DNA of 64,000 nt from DAIMFL01 sp964372215. GTDB lineage: Bacteria > Pseudomonadota > Alphaproteobacteria > Dongiales > Dongiaceae. Below, piece by piece: positions 8,648 through 18,177 of this stretch. The translations under genes were made by a program, and so were the position numbers. Location of the stretch: positions 14,581 to 78,580 of the forward strand of contig CAYJQC010000022.1 in the NCBI GenBank assembly GCA_964372215.1. The letters are read 5' to 3'. How positions within the stretch are numbered: the stretch's first letter is position 1; every line of letters starts with the position of its first letter. The notes under the pieces are model-generated. The model was given only the letters and a program-made list of their open reading frames with translations. It was not told the DNA's origin and did no database searches.

Positions 8648-8998
8648 ATGCCGAAACCACGCCGCCCGATCTTGCTGGCCGCTGCGCTGGCGGCTGGTCT
8701 GACTGGTTCGTACGGGGTGCCGCCGGCCACCGCCCAGGACGACGCGGCCAGCGTCGAGGCGGGGCGGATGCTGGCTCAGGCGACGTGCGCCGAATGCCAC
8801 GTCATCGGCGACGTTCCCGCCGGGTGGGACGTCGACGGCGTGCCGACCTTCAAGGCGGTTGCCGACGATCCGGCGGTGACTGCCGCGGCGCTGAAGGCGT
8901 TCTTCGCGACGCCGCACGTGGAAATGCCCGACCTGATGTTCACCGACGCCGAATCCGACCATCTGGTCGCCTACATCCTGAGCCTCAAGTCGCGGTAG
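8648..8998 (+). CDS. Small periplasmic class I c-type cytochrome
   Basis: A 116-residue secreted electron carrier. An N-terminal signal peptide (hydrophobic residues 8-25, ending near PATAQ) is followed by one heme c site, CAECH (Cys47, Cys50, His51). Met93 in VEMPDLM is the likely distal heme ligand, and the last helix (HLVAYILSLK) is typical of the fold. It starts 14 bp after the permease gene and probably shares its transcript. The electron partner is unknown. Confidence 0.87.
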   Translation: MPKPRRPILLAAALAAGLTGSYGVPPATAQDDAASVEAGRMLAQATCAECHVIGDVPAGWDVDGVPTFKAVADDPAVTAAALKAFFATPHVEMPDLMFTDAESDHLVAYILSLKSR

Positions 8999-9009
8999 CG
9001 CCGGCCGGT

Positions 9010-9225
9010 TCAGGCCGGCCGATGGTGTCCAGGATCATTCGCCGGCTTTGGCACACCGATCCGGGCCGGCGACCTCAGCTGCAGGCGCCGCTTCACGCTA
9101 TGGATCAGGTCGTCGAGCTGGCGAAGGCTGACGCCGTCGCGTTGCATGATGACGCGGACCACGTCGTCGTTCAGCAGTTCCTGCAGATCGGGTTCGCCGC
9201 GCGTCCAGCGGTGTTGGTGGGTCAT
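9010..9225 (-). CDS. Small conserved hypothetical protein (71 residues)
   Basis: A short protein with AGGAGA seven bases before its ATG. The core LLNDDVVRVIMQRDGVSLRQ (about residues 17-36) looks like a helical module with a basic C-terminal half (KRRLQLRSP). I have an impression that proteins with a LLNDxxVrxxMxrDGV pattern are common in alphaproteobacteria, but no function can be assigned. It is transcribed away from msrA and toward the cytochrome gene. Confidence 0.6.
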   Translation of the reverse strand: MTHQHRWTRGEPDLQELLNDDVVRVIMQRDGVSLRQLDDLIHSVKRRLQLRSPARIGVPKPANDPGHHRPA

Positions 9226-9404
9226 GGTGTCTTCTCCTGTTTCGACAGGCGCACAGGAGTACCGGGAGAATGTGTCGACAGCAGGCCGGACAGGTGACAA
9301 GCAAATGACAAAACCCCGTGAGCCGTAGTCGGACGCCCTGGACGCGCCCGGGCCAACGCCCCACATTCCTGCGGGTGGACGCAACGCATGACGGGAGAAC
9401 GGGC

Positions 9405-9884
9405 ATGGCGACGGCGACCTTTGCGGCAGGCTGCTTCTGGGGGGTCGAGGCGGCGTTTCGCAAGCTTCCGGGCGTGACGGCGACCGCAGTCGGATTCATC
9501 GGCGGGGAAACCGAGAACGCCACCTATCGACAGGTCTGCAACGGCACGACCGGCCATGCCGAGGCGGTGCAGATCGAATACGACCCGCAAGGGATCTCCT
9601 ACGAGGCGCTGCTCGAGCTGTTCTGGAAGTCGCACAATCCGACCCAGGTCGACGGTCAGGGGCCGGACATCGGCACCCAGTACCGGTCGGCGATTTTCTT
9701 CCATGATGCGGCGCAGGAAGCGGCGGCGTGCGCCTCGAAGGACGCGCTGGCGGCGTCACGCCTGTATCGGCGTCCGATCGCAACCGAGATCGCACCCGCC
9801 GGGCCGTTCTGGCGCGCCGAGGAACATCACCAGCAATACCTGGAGAAGCGCGGCCTGGCGACCTGCCATCTGGCGCTGGCCTGA
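9405..9884 (+). CDS. msrA: Peptide-methionine (S)-S-oxide reductase MsrA
   Basis: A 159-residue cytoplasmic repair enzyme that reduces methionine-S-sulfoxide in proteins with thioredoxin. The catalytic motif GCFWGVE contains nucleophilic Cys10. Other family signatures are TGHAEAVQIEYDP, ELFWKSHNPTQ, GTQYRSAIF and AEEHHQQYLEK. A C-terminal Cys in ATCHLALA may act as the resolving residue. GGGAGA lies seven bases before the chosen ATG, which removes the unrelated N-terminal extension of the longer reading frame. It stands alone between genes on the opposite strand. Confidence 0.95.
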   Translation: MATATFAAGCFWGVEAAFRKLPGVTATAVGFIGGETENATYRQVCNGTTGHAEAVQIEYDPQGISYEALLELFWKSHNPTQVDGQGPDIGTQYRSAIFFHDAAQEAAACASKDALAASRLYRRPIATEIAPAGPFWRAEEHHQQYLEKRGLATCHLALA

Positions 9885-9906
9885 TACCGGCCGGCGCGGG
9901 CCGGCC

Positions 9907-10269
9907 CTACTGGCCGGCGGTGCCGAGCGTCACCGCGCCGCCCGCGACCGTCGCCTGCAGCGACGACGACGATACCGCGCTCGACGTCACCGCGATCTCC
10001 GAGGTCGGCATCTGCGCCTGGCCGTACGCCCCGATCGGCGCGTCGGAGGCCGCGACGGTGGCGCCTTCGTCATAGCGGCCAGCGGGGGTCGTATTGCCGG
10101 CCTGGGCGTCCAGGGCTGCCGTGTCGACGGCGGCGGCCTCGACCTTCAACGGCTCGTCCGTGCCCGGTGCCTCGTCGTCGGCGAACGCGGGCAGCGCAAC
10201 CGCCGCGACGCCGAGCCCGAGCACCAGGGCCCGAGACGACTTCCATGCGATCCGAACCGCGACATGCAT
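9907..10269 (-). CDS. Small secreted Ala/Thr/Ser-rich protein of unknown function
   Basis: A 120-residue protein with a strong signal peptide (SSRALVLGLGVAAVALPAFA) cleaved before ADDEAP. The mature part is Ala-, Thr- and Ser-rich with no cysteines or known domain. Just after the signal it has AAVDTAALDAQAGNT, which resembles GALDSATLGDVSGGT in the divergent gene at 10473. GGAGGGTGAG precedes the ATG. The two genes face away from each other across about 200 bp and may be co-regulated. Function is unknown; a cell-surface or matrix component is possible. Confidence 0.65.
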   Translation of the reverse strand: MHVAVRIAWKSSRALVLGLGVAAVALPAFADDEAPGTDEPLKVEAAAVDTAALDAQAGNTTPAGRYDEGATVAASDAPIGAYGQAQMPTSEIAVTSSAVSSSSLQATVAGGAVTLGTAGQ

Positions 10270-10425
10270 CTCACCCTCCGCCGGCAATTGCCTTCGACCT
10301 TCCCGACAACTTAGCCCGAAGGCCCGGTCGCGGCAACTGGGCCGAACCCCGATTCGGCCGTGCCCGGGGCTTGTGCCACCGGGCCCACTCCCCAACCGCC
10401 GCGATTCGTGGTATATTGATTTTTA

Positions 10426-10461
10426 CCTATGGTCATAAGTCATATTTATCAATGCCATAGG
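10426..10461 (+). promoter_or_regulatory. 5'-leader inverted repeat next to the ribosome binding site
   Basis: CCTATGG (10426-10432) and CCATAGG (10455-10461) form a 7-bp inverted repeat around an AT-rich 22-base loop. The right arm runs straight into the AGGAGG ribosome binding site (10460-10467) of the secreted-protein gene at 10473. The surrounding sequence is markedly AT-rich for this genome, and a TATATT box lies at 10412-10417. A hairpin influencing translation, or an operator, are both possible. Confidence 0.35.
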
Positions 10462-10472
10462 AGGAGGCGTCG

Positions 10473-10850
10473 ATGATTCGTCAGATCGGATCCGTGGCCG
10501 TCGCGGCGGCAGCGTTGCTGGTTAGCTTGGGCCTGCCGGCAGCGGCCGACGAGCCGGTAGCCGACGTGTCCATGCTGACGTTCACGGCGGCTGGCGGGGC
10601 GCTGGACAGCGCGACGCTGGGCGATGTCAGCGGCGGCACGCTGCTGGGCGAGCCGACCGACGCGGACGCCTGGCGCACCGACGCCGGCCATGCCTATCCG
10701 CTCGACCTCCCGGGCGTGGCCCAGCCGGCCGGCAGCGGGATCGCGGATTCCTCAGGTCTCGGCGCCTCGATGGGTGCATCGCCGCCGGCAGGCGGCTCGG
10801 CGCTCGGCGCCGGTGCGGTCGCCGGCGACATCGCCAACACGATTTTCTGA
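10473..10850 (+). CDS. Small secreted protein with a double-glycine-like motif, unknown function
   Basis: A 125-residue protein with a signal peptide (SVAVAAAALLVSLGLPAAA, cleaved before DEP). The segment GGALDSATLGDVSGGTLLG shortly after the cleavage site is reminiscent of the LDxxxLxxVxGG leader motif of peptides handled by C39-type exporters, yet it lies behind a Sec signal. The C-terminal third is Gly/Ala-rich and ends in a hydrophobic ANTIF. It has a strong AGGAGGAGG ribosome binding site. It resembles the divergent neighbour in composition and in the shared D-(T/S)-A-x-L motif. No peptidase-exporter gene is nearby, so a bacteriocin role is not supported. Confidence 0.65.
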   Translation: MIRQIGSVAVAAAALLVSLGLPAAADEPVADVSMLTFTAAGGALDSATLGDVSGGTLLGEPTDADAWRTDAGHAYPLDLPGVAQPAGSGIADSSGLGASMGASPPAGGSALGAGAVAGDIANTIF

Positions 10851-11004
10851 ATCTTCTGAGCATCGAACTGCCGGATAGTCAGGGCGCGGCCGGCCGCCGG
10901 CGCCCGCCCGGGGCTGCGCAAGCGGCAGGCCGGCGCCATTGATATCGCCCGGCGGCGCGCATATGTGCTGAAGGATGAAACTGCGGGCGGGAGGCGCGGA
11001 GCAG

Positions 11005-11379
11005 ATGCGATGTATGTTGCTCACCGGCGCGGGCCTGCTGTCGCTGGCGACGCTTGTCGGCGGCGCCTCGGCCGGCGACACCGGCAGCCGCATACTCGAT
11101 TCACGCTCGCGTGACGTCATCCACCGCAACGTGCCGTCGCTGCAGTCGATCGTGCCGGGCGGCAACCTCACCACATCGCGCAGCCTGAGCGGCATGATCG
11201 GCGACCTCGAGGCGGCAGCCGGCGGCGGGAGTTCGGCAGGAGCCGGCCCCAGCTATCGCGGACTCGACTGCGTGCTGCATCACGAGCGGCTCGAGCGCTC
11301 GACGCGCCAGCTCTTCCCCGGCGCCTGCGATCCGACCGTCGACCAGGACGTCGGCTACCCCGCCTTCACCACGCGCTGA
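11005..11379 (+). CDS. Small secreted hypothetical protein
   Basis: A 124-residue protein with signal peptide (MLLTGAGLLSLATLVGGASA). The mature part holds two cysteines (LDCVLHH and GACDPTV), which could form one disulfide in the periplasm. The motif DSRSRDVIHRNVPSLQSI lies just after the signal. The ATG at 11005 is preferred over 11-codon-earlier 10975 because it places the signal peptide at the true N-terminus and has GGGAGG upstream. No known domain. It belongs to the run of small exported proteins in this region. Confidence 0.6.
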   Translation: MRCMLLTGAGLLSLATLVGGASAGDTGSRILDSRSRDVIHRNVPSLQSIVPGGNLTTSRSLSGMIGDLEAAAGGGSSAGAGPSYRGLDCVLHHERLERSTRQLFPGACDPTVDQDVGYPAFTTR

Positions 11380-11397
11380 AGCACCGCGGGCGCGGGC

Positions 11398-12045
11398 TCA
11401 CTTGCCGGCGGCCAGCACGGTGAGGCCGCGCTGGTGATCGGCGAGTTCCTCGATCACCGCGGCGACTTCGCCCTTGTCGGTCACGATCGACACCACGGCG
11501 CCGTCGAACTGAATGCCGAACAATGCGACCCGCTGGCGAAAACTGAGGAACTGCACGCCGCCGACGTCGTCCGGCGACAGCTCGAGTATGGCCGGCAGAT
11601 CGGCGCTGCTTCCCGGCCGGGCGAACACCAGCAGCAGGTCGCCGCTGCCATCGCGCGGCCCCAGGCTGCGCGACGGCGTGCCGAAGCGCCGCTCGATGTC
11701 GCCGAGTACCTCGCCGATCGCCGGCGCGGCACGCTCGACCGGCCAGCGCCAGCTGGTGGCGTGGCGGACCCAGAACAGCCGCGCGCCGTCCACCGACGCG
11801 GAGAAATGCAGGCTCAGCCGGCTGCCGTCGGTGAGGCTGGTTTCGATGCGGTCGTAGGGGAAGCTGAGGCCGACGCTGTCGCTGGCCCGGCCGGCCAGGA
11901 TATTTTCGTAGACCGCCTCGATCTCGCCGTCGGGCAGCGCCATGCCGAGGCGCAGGCCTTCGACCTCGAACGAGCCGGCCAGCGCCGGGCCGCACGGGCC
12001 GGCGAGCAGCGTCGCCGCAAGGGCGAGCCGCACAACGCCCCGCAT
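11398..12045 (-). CDS. Secreted hypothetical protein
   Basis: A 215-residue protein with signal peptide (LALAATLLAGPCGPALA). The mature sequence starts GSFEVEGLRLGMALPD and contains ERRFGTPSRSL and a C-terminal domain with KGEVAAVIEELADHQ. LRLGM...EV..RFG patterns occur in periplasmic proteins that track small-molecule or metal state, but I do not recognise the family. The start overlaps the stop of the CopD-like gene by one base (TGATG), so it is translationally coupled to it and probably acts with it. Confidence 0.7.
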   Translation of the reverse strand: MRGVVRLALAATLLAGPCGPALAGSFEVEGLRLGMALPDGEIEAVYENILAGRASDSVGLSFPYDRIETSLTDGSRLSLHFSASVDGARLFWVRHATSWRWPVERAAPAIGEVLGDIERRFGTPSRSLGPRDGSGDLLLVFARPGSSADLPAILELSPDDVGGVQFLSFRQRVALFGIQFDGAVVSIVTDKGEVAAVIEELADHQRGLTVLAAGK

Positions 12046-12509
12046 CAGAGGAATTCCCAGTACCGGCCGCTCGCCCCGACCATCGCGATCGCCAGGCCGA
12101 GCAGCATGTTGATGCCGACGATGCGGCGGATCTGCGCGAGCTGCTTGCCCGCCGCCGCCAGGTCGCCGGCATCGAGTGCCCGGCACAGCCGCCGATAGGG
12201 GGCGAAGAACACGTGGAAGAACAGCAGCATCATGATCCAGCCGCCGGCATGCATGATGTGAATGTGGATGCCGACATTGGCGAATCCGCCATAGATGCCG
12301 AAGATCATCCAGTAGCCGGTGGCGAACAGCACGCCGATCGACCCCCAGACCCAGGGAAAGAAGCCGGCGAAGGTCGCCCGCCATAGCGCCAGGCGCTGGG
12401 CCGGCTCCTGCTTCGCCGCGGCGGGTCGCTGGAACCGGTGGGCGAAGAACATGCCGCCGACCCAGATGATCGCGGCAACGGCGTGCAGGGCGATGGCAAT
12501 GGCGGGCAT
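12045..12509 (-). CDS. CopD-family integral membrane protein
   Basis: A 154-residue inner-membrane protein with four hydrophobic segments (about residues 2-24, 44-68, 80-102, 130-148). It begins with the HAVAAIIWVGGMFFAH motif typical of CopD-like and related heme/copper-associated membrane proteins. Conserved His residues at the membrane edges (HIHIMHAGG, FFHVFF) could bind heme or metal. It is coupled to the downstream secreted protein gene by TGATG. A specific copper role is not shown. Confidence 0.75.
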   Translation of the reverse strand: MPAIAIALHAVAAIIWVGGMFFAHRFQRPAAAKQEPAQRLALWRATFAGFFPWVWGSIGVLFATGYWMIFGIYGGFANVGIHIHIMHAGGWIMMLLFFHVFFAPYRRLCRALDAGDLAAAGKQLAQIRRIVGINMLLGLAIAMVGASGRYWEFL

Positions 12510-12545
12510 GGGCTGGGCCTTCCGGAGCTTGAGGCGGTAGGGTGG

Positions 12546-12695
12546 CTATTCCCGAATCGGGGCCGCGAACCGTCCGTCCAACGAGGTCTGCACAGTATCC
12601 GGCGCGCCGCATCCGGGGCCTGCGCCAGGGACCAGCGTCGCGGCCGCCAGCGCGGCAAGCACAATTCCAGACGGCTGGAGTCGCTGACCGCGCAT
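12546..12695 (-). CDS. Possible 49-residue exported peptide
   Basis: A short frame coupled by TGATG to the stop of the amidohydrolase gene upstream. It has a signal-like hydrophobic stretch (SGIVLAALAAATLVPGAG) and then two-residue Cys context PGCGAP, which could be a lipobox-like site but lacks a proper L-x-G/A-C. Coupling and the hydrophobic N-terminus argue for a real gene; the small size and lack of recognised homologues leave doubt. Confidence 0.35.
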   Translation of the reverse strand: MRGQRLQPSGIVLAALAAATLVPGAGPGCGAPDTVQTSLDGRFAAPIRE

Positions 12696-13402
12696 CATCC
12701 GGCTGCGCCCGCCGTTCGGTCGAGCGAGCCGCCGGCCCGATCCAACCCGCGCACCACGGCCTCGGCGGTCGCCACCACGCCGAACACGCCGCCTTCGACG
12801 GTCGTCATGTGCACCGCGGCCTGGTGCGCGTAGCTGTCGGCGCTGGCGCAGGCGTCTTCGATCAGGCAGCACTGGAAGTTACGATCGTTGGCCTCGCGCA
12901 GCGTGGTGTGGACGCAGACATCGGTGGTGCAGCCGGAGAACAGCAGATGGGTGATTCCGCGGGCGCGCAGCACGTGCTCGAGATCGGTGTAGCAGAACGC
13001 GCCGTTCGCGGTCTTGTCGACGATCGGTTCGCCGGCGCGCGGCGCCAGTTCGGGAACGATCTCGTAGCCCGGCGTGCCGCGCACCAGCACCGGATCGGGC
13101 CCGTCGAAATCGATCCCCGAGCGCTTGGCCTTCCAGCGCTCGTAGGCGGTGAGGTCGGCGAGATCCCGGCGATAGCCCTGGCGGGTCCACACGATCAGGC
13201 AGCCGGCGCGGCGCGCCGCCGCCACCACCGCTTGTATCGCCGGCACGATGGCACGCAGCGGCGCGGCGTCGTAGCCCTTGCGCGTGAAGTAGCCGCCCTC
13301 GCCGACGAAGTCTGTCTGCATGTCGATGACCAGCAGCGCGGTTGCCGCGGTGTCGAGGCGCCCGTCATAGGGGTAGTCGAAGGGACGTGCAGCAATCGTC
13401 AT
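12695..13402 (-). CDS. Isochorismatase-family cysteine hydrolase (biuret/ureidoacrylate amidohydrolase-like)
   Basis: A 235-residue amidohydrolase of the cysteine hydrolase superfamily. The catalytic triad is visible: Asp27 in LLVIDMQTDF, Lys130 in PIVDKTANGAF and Cys163 in FSGCTTDVCVHTT. The PYDGRLDTAATALLVIDMQ opening resembles RutB, biuret hydrolase and N-carbamoyl hydrolases. Probable reaction: hydrolysis of an amide or ureido bond in a nitrogen compound; the substrate cannot be told from sequence. A 49-residue frame is coupled to its stop. The ATPase gene lies 105 bp upstream on the same strand. Confidence 0.87.
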   Translation of the reverse strand: MTIAARPFDYPYDGRLDTAATALLVIDMQTDFVGEGGYFTRKGYDAAPLRAIVPAIQAVVAAARRAGCLIVWTRQGYRRDLADLTAYERWKAKRSGIDFDGPDPVLVRGTPGYEIVPELAPRAGEPIVDKTANGAFCYTDLEHVLRARGITHLLFSGCTTDVCVHTTLREANDRNFQCCLIEDACASADSYAHQAAVHMTTVEGGVFGVVATAEAVVRGLDRAGGSLDRTAGAAG

Positions 13403-13506
13403 CGGCGCGGCCGACCTGTCCTGTACAGAAGGACGATAGCCGAGCGTCCGTCCGCGCGGAAGCGCCCCGGTTCCGTCCGCAGGATCGGGATGCCGCCGCG
13501 ACCGGG

Positions 13507-16263
<2,757 letters not shown>

Positions 16264-16521
16264 CGGCGGTTCCGGACTACGCGATGCCACCCCACTCCGG
16301 GTGCTGGTTCCGGCGCGGGCAGGGCAAGACAGCGCCCGTGGGCTCCGGGGCCGAGGGTTGGAGGCTCGCAAACCCGCAATTTTGCGCCATGATTCAGGTC
16401 ATTTATCCATTCGTTAACCGGATAGTCCTAACGTTTCAGCCCGATGCGGCCGCGCGATGCCAGCCGTGCCGCCGCCGGGCGGCGGGGATGCGCGTCCACG
16501 GACGGACCGGGAGATGAGCCG

Positions 16522-17049
16522 ATGACCGGCTGCTGCGCCGTTGCCAGGGTCGCCAATGATACGACCGACGCCCGCGATGAGCTGCGCGGGCGCCTGCGGG
16601 GCTCCAACGTCAATCCACAGACCTTCCTCGCCACCGACTATCTGAATCACTTCAACGAAATCGCCATGATCCTGGACATCCTGGCGGATTGCCCGGACTG
16701 CTTCGAAGACGCGTGCGGCTGGCAGCCCAAGAGCTACGCCCAGCATTTCGCCGACAGCACGCTGTCCGATCGCGCGCTGGCGATCGAGGCCTATGCCCGC
16801 GCGCCGCGCAAGTACCGGCAGCCCTTCGACCAGATCGTCGAGCAGATGGACAACCTCGTGCTGTTCGCGCTGCGCCGGCTCGAGGCGCCGGTGGCGCAGC
16901 AGGACGCGGCGGAGATCCAGCGCGTCGCCGGTGCCGTGGCGCGCCGCATGCAGGACATGGTGGCGACGGCCAGCGCCGTGATCCACGGCAACATGGATAC
17001 CGCCGATCAAGAGGGTGTCGACGCCTTGCTGGAACAGAAGTCGACATGA
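16522..17049 (+). CDS. Conserved hypothetical helical protein
   Basis: A 175-residue soluble, mostly helical protein. The central motif FLATDYLNHFNEIAMILDIL (about residues 36-55) is followed by DCFEDACGWQPKSYAQHF. It has no signal peptide or membrane segment. Four cysteines, two of them in CPDC, might bind metal. GGGAGA precedes the ATG at 16522. I believe similar proteins occur in other alphaproteobacteria but cannot assign a function. It is divergent from the Ca2+-ATPase across about 260 bp. Confidence 0.7.
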   Translation: MTGCCAVARVANDTTDARDELRGRLRGSNVNPQTFLATDYLNHFNEIAMILDILADCPDCFEDACGWQPKSYAQHFADSTLSDRALAIEAYARAPRKYRQPFDQIVEQMDNLVLFALRRLEAPVAQQDAAEIQRVAGAVARRMQDMVATASAVIHGNMDTADQEGVDALLEQKST

Positions 17050-17168
17050 ACGATCGGGCGCAACCCACGGTCGCCTGCACCGGACTGCGCTGGGCGCTCC
17101 GGATCATCGGCGTCGTGGCGCAGCGCAGCGTCGCGCCGACCGGCGAAGGTCCGATTCTCGATACCTGA
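17046..17168 (+). CDS. Possible 40-residue coupled peptide
   Basis: A short frame starting inside the stop of the preceding gene (ATGA). It encodes a peptide with a modestly hydrophobic middle (LRWALRIIGVVAQ). Apart from coupling there is no supporting evidence, and it may be a chance frame. Confidence 0.2.
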   Translation: MNDRAQPTVACTGLRWALRIIGVVAQRSVAPTGEGPILDT

Positions 17169-17211
17169 AATGCGCTGGAGCGACGGCAGCGGTCGCTGCC
17201 GAGCGGCCTTC

Positions 17212-17673
17212 TCAGGGCTGCGGCGGCGTAAAGCCGTCGGAGATCAATCCGGACTGGCTCATCCCGTCGAGCAGCGCGCCCTGGATCTGCGAGGCCATTC
17301 CCTGCTCGCTCGACAGGGTCGAAACCATGTCGTCGGTTCCGCCGAACGCGGTCGGCCCGAACACCGGCTTGCCGTCTTCGGTGTACAGGTAGATGACGGT
17401 TCCGGTGCGCAGCTGCGCGAGCTCGGCCTTTTGCTCGGCGGTCAGGTCTTCCTCGGCGGGAGTGTCGATCCCCTGCCACGCCATTTCAAAGCTCTCCCCG
17501 ACCACGCCGTCGAGCTGATCGGCGCCCATTGCCTCGAGCGCGACGTCGTGAAGCTGGTTCCACTCGTCGGCGTAGATCTCGTCTGCCGACGCGGAGATAC
17601 CGGCACCAAGCACCAGTGCGCCGGCGACGGCGGCGCTGCAGATCTGGGTACGAAAGCGGGCGGCGCTGGACAT
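17212..17673 (-). CDS. Secreted hypothetical protein
   Basis: A 153-residue exported protein. The signal peptide (SAAVAGALVLGAGISASA) is followed by DEIYADEWNQLHDVALEAM. The mature protein is acidic and lacks cysteines; a TVIYLYTEDGKPVFGPTAFG stretch may be a beta-hairpin. No recognised domain. It shares with the genes at 9.9-11.4 kb the property of being a small secreted acidic protein, but no clear sequence similarity. Confidence 0.7.
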   Translation of the reverse strand: MSSAARFRTQICSAAVAGALVLGAGISASADEIYADEWNQLHDVALEAMGADQLDGVVGESFEMAWQGIDTPAEEDLTAEQKAELAQLRTGTVIYLYTEDGKPVFGPTAFGGTDDMVSTLSSEQGMASQIQGALLDGMSQSGLISDGFTPPQP

Positions 17674-17942
17674 GACCTTGTCTCCGGGCGGGCCTAAGTC
17701 TCCGGGCGAGCCTCACGTCGCGCGGGGCGGCGGCGACCACCGGCCCGAGGAACGCCGGTCAAATCTAGCGCAGAGCCGCACCGCGAACAAGCGAAGGGTT
17801 GTCGGTCGGATCGAAGAGATATTCTGTAATGTATTGAAATAAAGGGGATAAAATGTAAACCAGATGCGCCGGCATATTAACAATTCTTTAGGAAGCCGGG
17901 AGTCACTATGGCGACCATAGGTTGCCTCCAAAGACTCTCATC

Positions 17943-17978
17943 GGCCGCGCCCTCAGCAGGCGCGGCCGCGTCTTTTTT
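17943..17978 (+). terminator. Strong intrinsic terminator with no obvious upstream gene
   Basis: GGCCGCGCC (17943-17951) and GGCGCGGCC (17959-17967) form a perfect stem around a 7-base loop, followed by TCTTTTTT. No plus-strand protein gene ends before it, so it may end a small RNA or a short leader transcript that begins in the AT-rich segment upstream. Confidence 0.75.
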
Positions 17979-18028
17979 CGGGGTAGGCCGAACTCTGGGG
18001 CCGCCGGCTCCGCCCCCACCGCCGCCAC

Positions 18029-18038
18029 NNNNNNNNNN
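18029..18038. other. Assembly gap (10 N)
   Basis: Ten undetermined bases, the usual marker for a scaffold join of unknown length. The flanks are low complexity, with a run of C residues around 18075-18092, which suggests poor read coverage. Sequence on either side may not be contiguous in the genome. Confidence 0.97.
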
Positions 18039-18177
18039 CTTGGCCCCCCTTCGGTGCCCCCAACACCCGCCCAGCGCCCCCCCCCCCCCCCGGCGCGCCC
18101 GCTTCTTTTTCCGGTGTAGCGCGAAGTCTGGGGCGGCGTGCTCGGCCGCGAGGCCCGCAACCGCGGCCCGCCGCCGA

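Larger units (their letters stand above)
17674..18177. other. Gene-poor stretch with an AT-rich segment, an orphan terminator and an assembly gap
   Basis: About 500 bp without a convincing gene. 17790-17900 is AT-rich for this genome and includes TAAAAT (17849-17854). A short frame starts at 17908 with GGGAG upstream (MATIGCLQRLSS) but runs straight into the terminator hairpin. Beyond 17980 the sequence becomes C-rich and contains the N gap, so any gene there may be broken by the assembly. Confidence 0.6.

Noticed and set aside
10473..10850. Bacteriocin or RiPP precursor because of the double-glycine-like motif
   Set aside because: It has a Sec signal, no C39 peptidase/ABC exporter or modification enzyme nearby, and the mature part is too long and bland.
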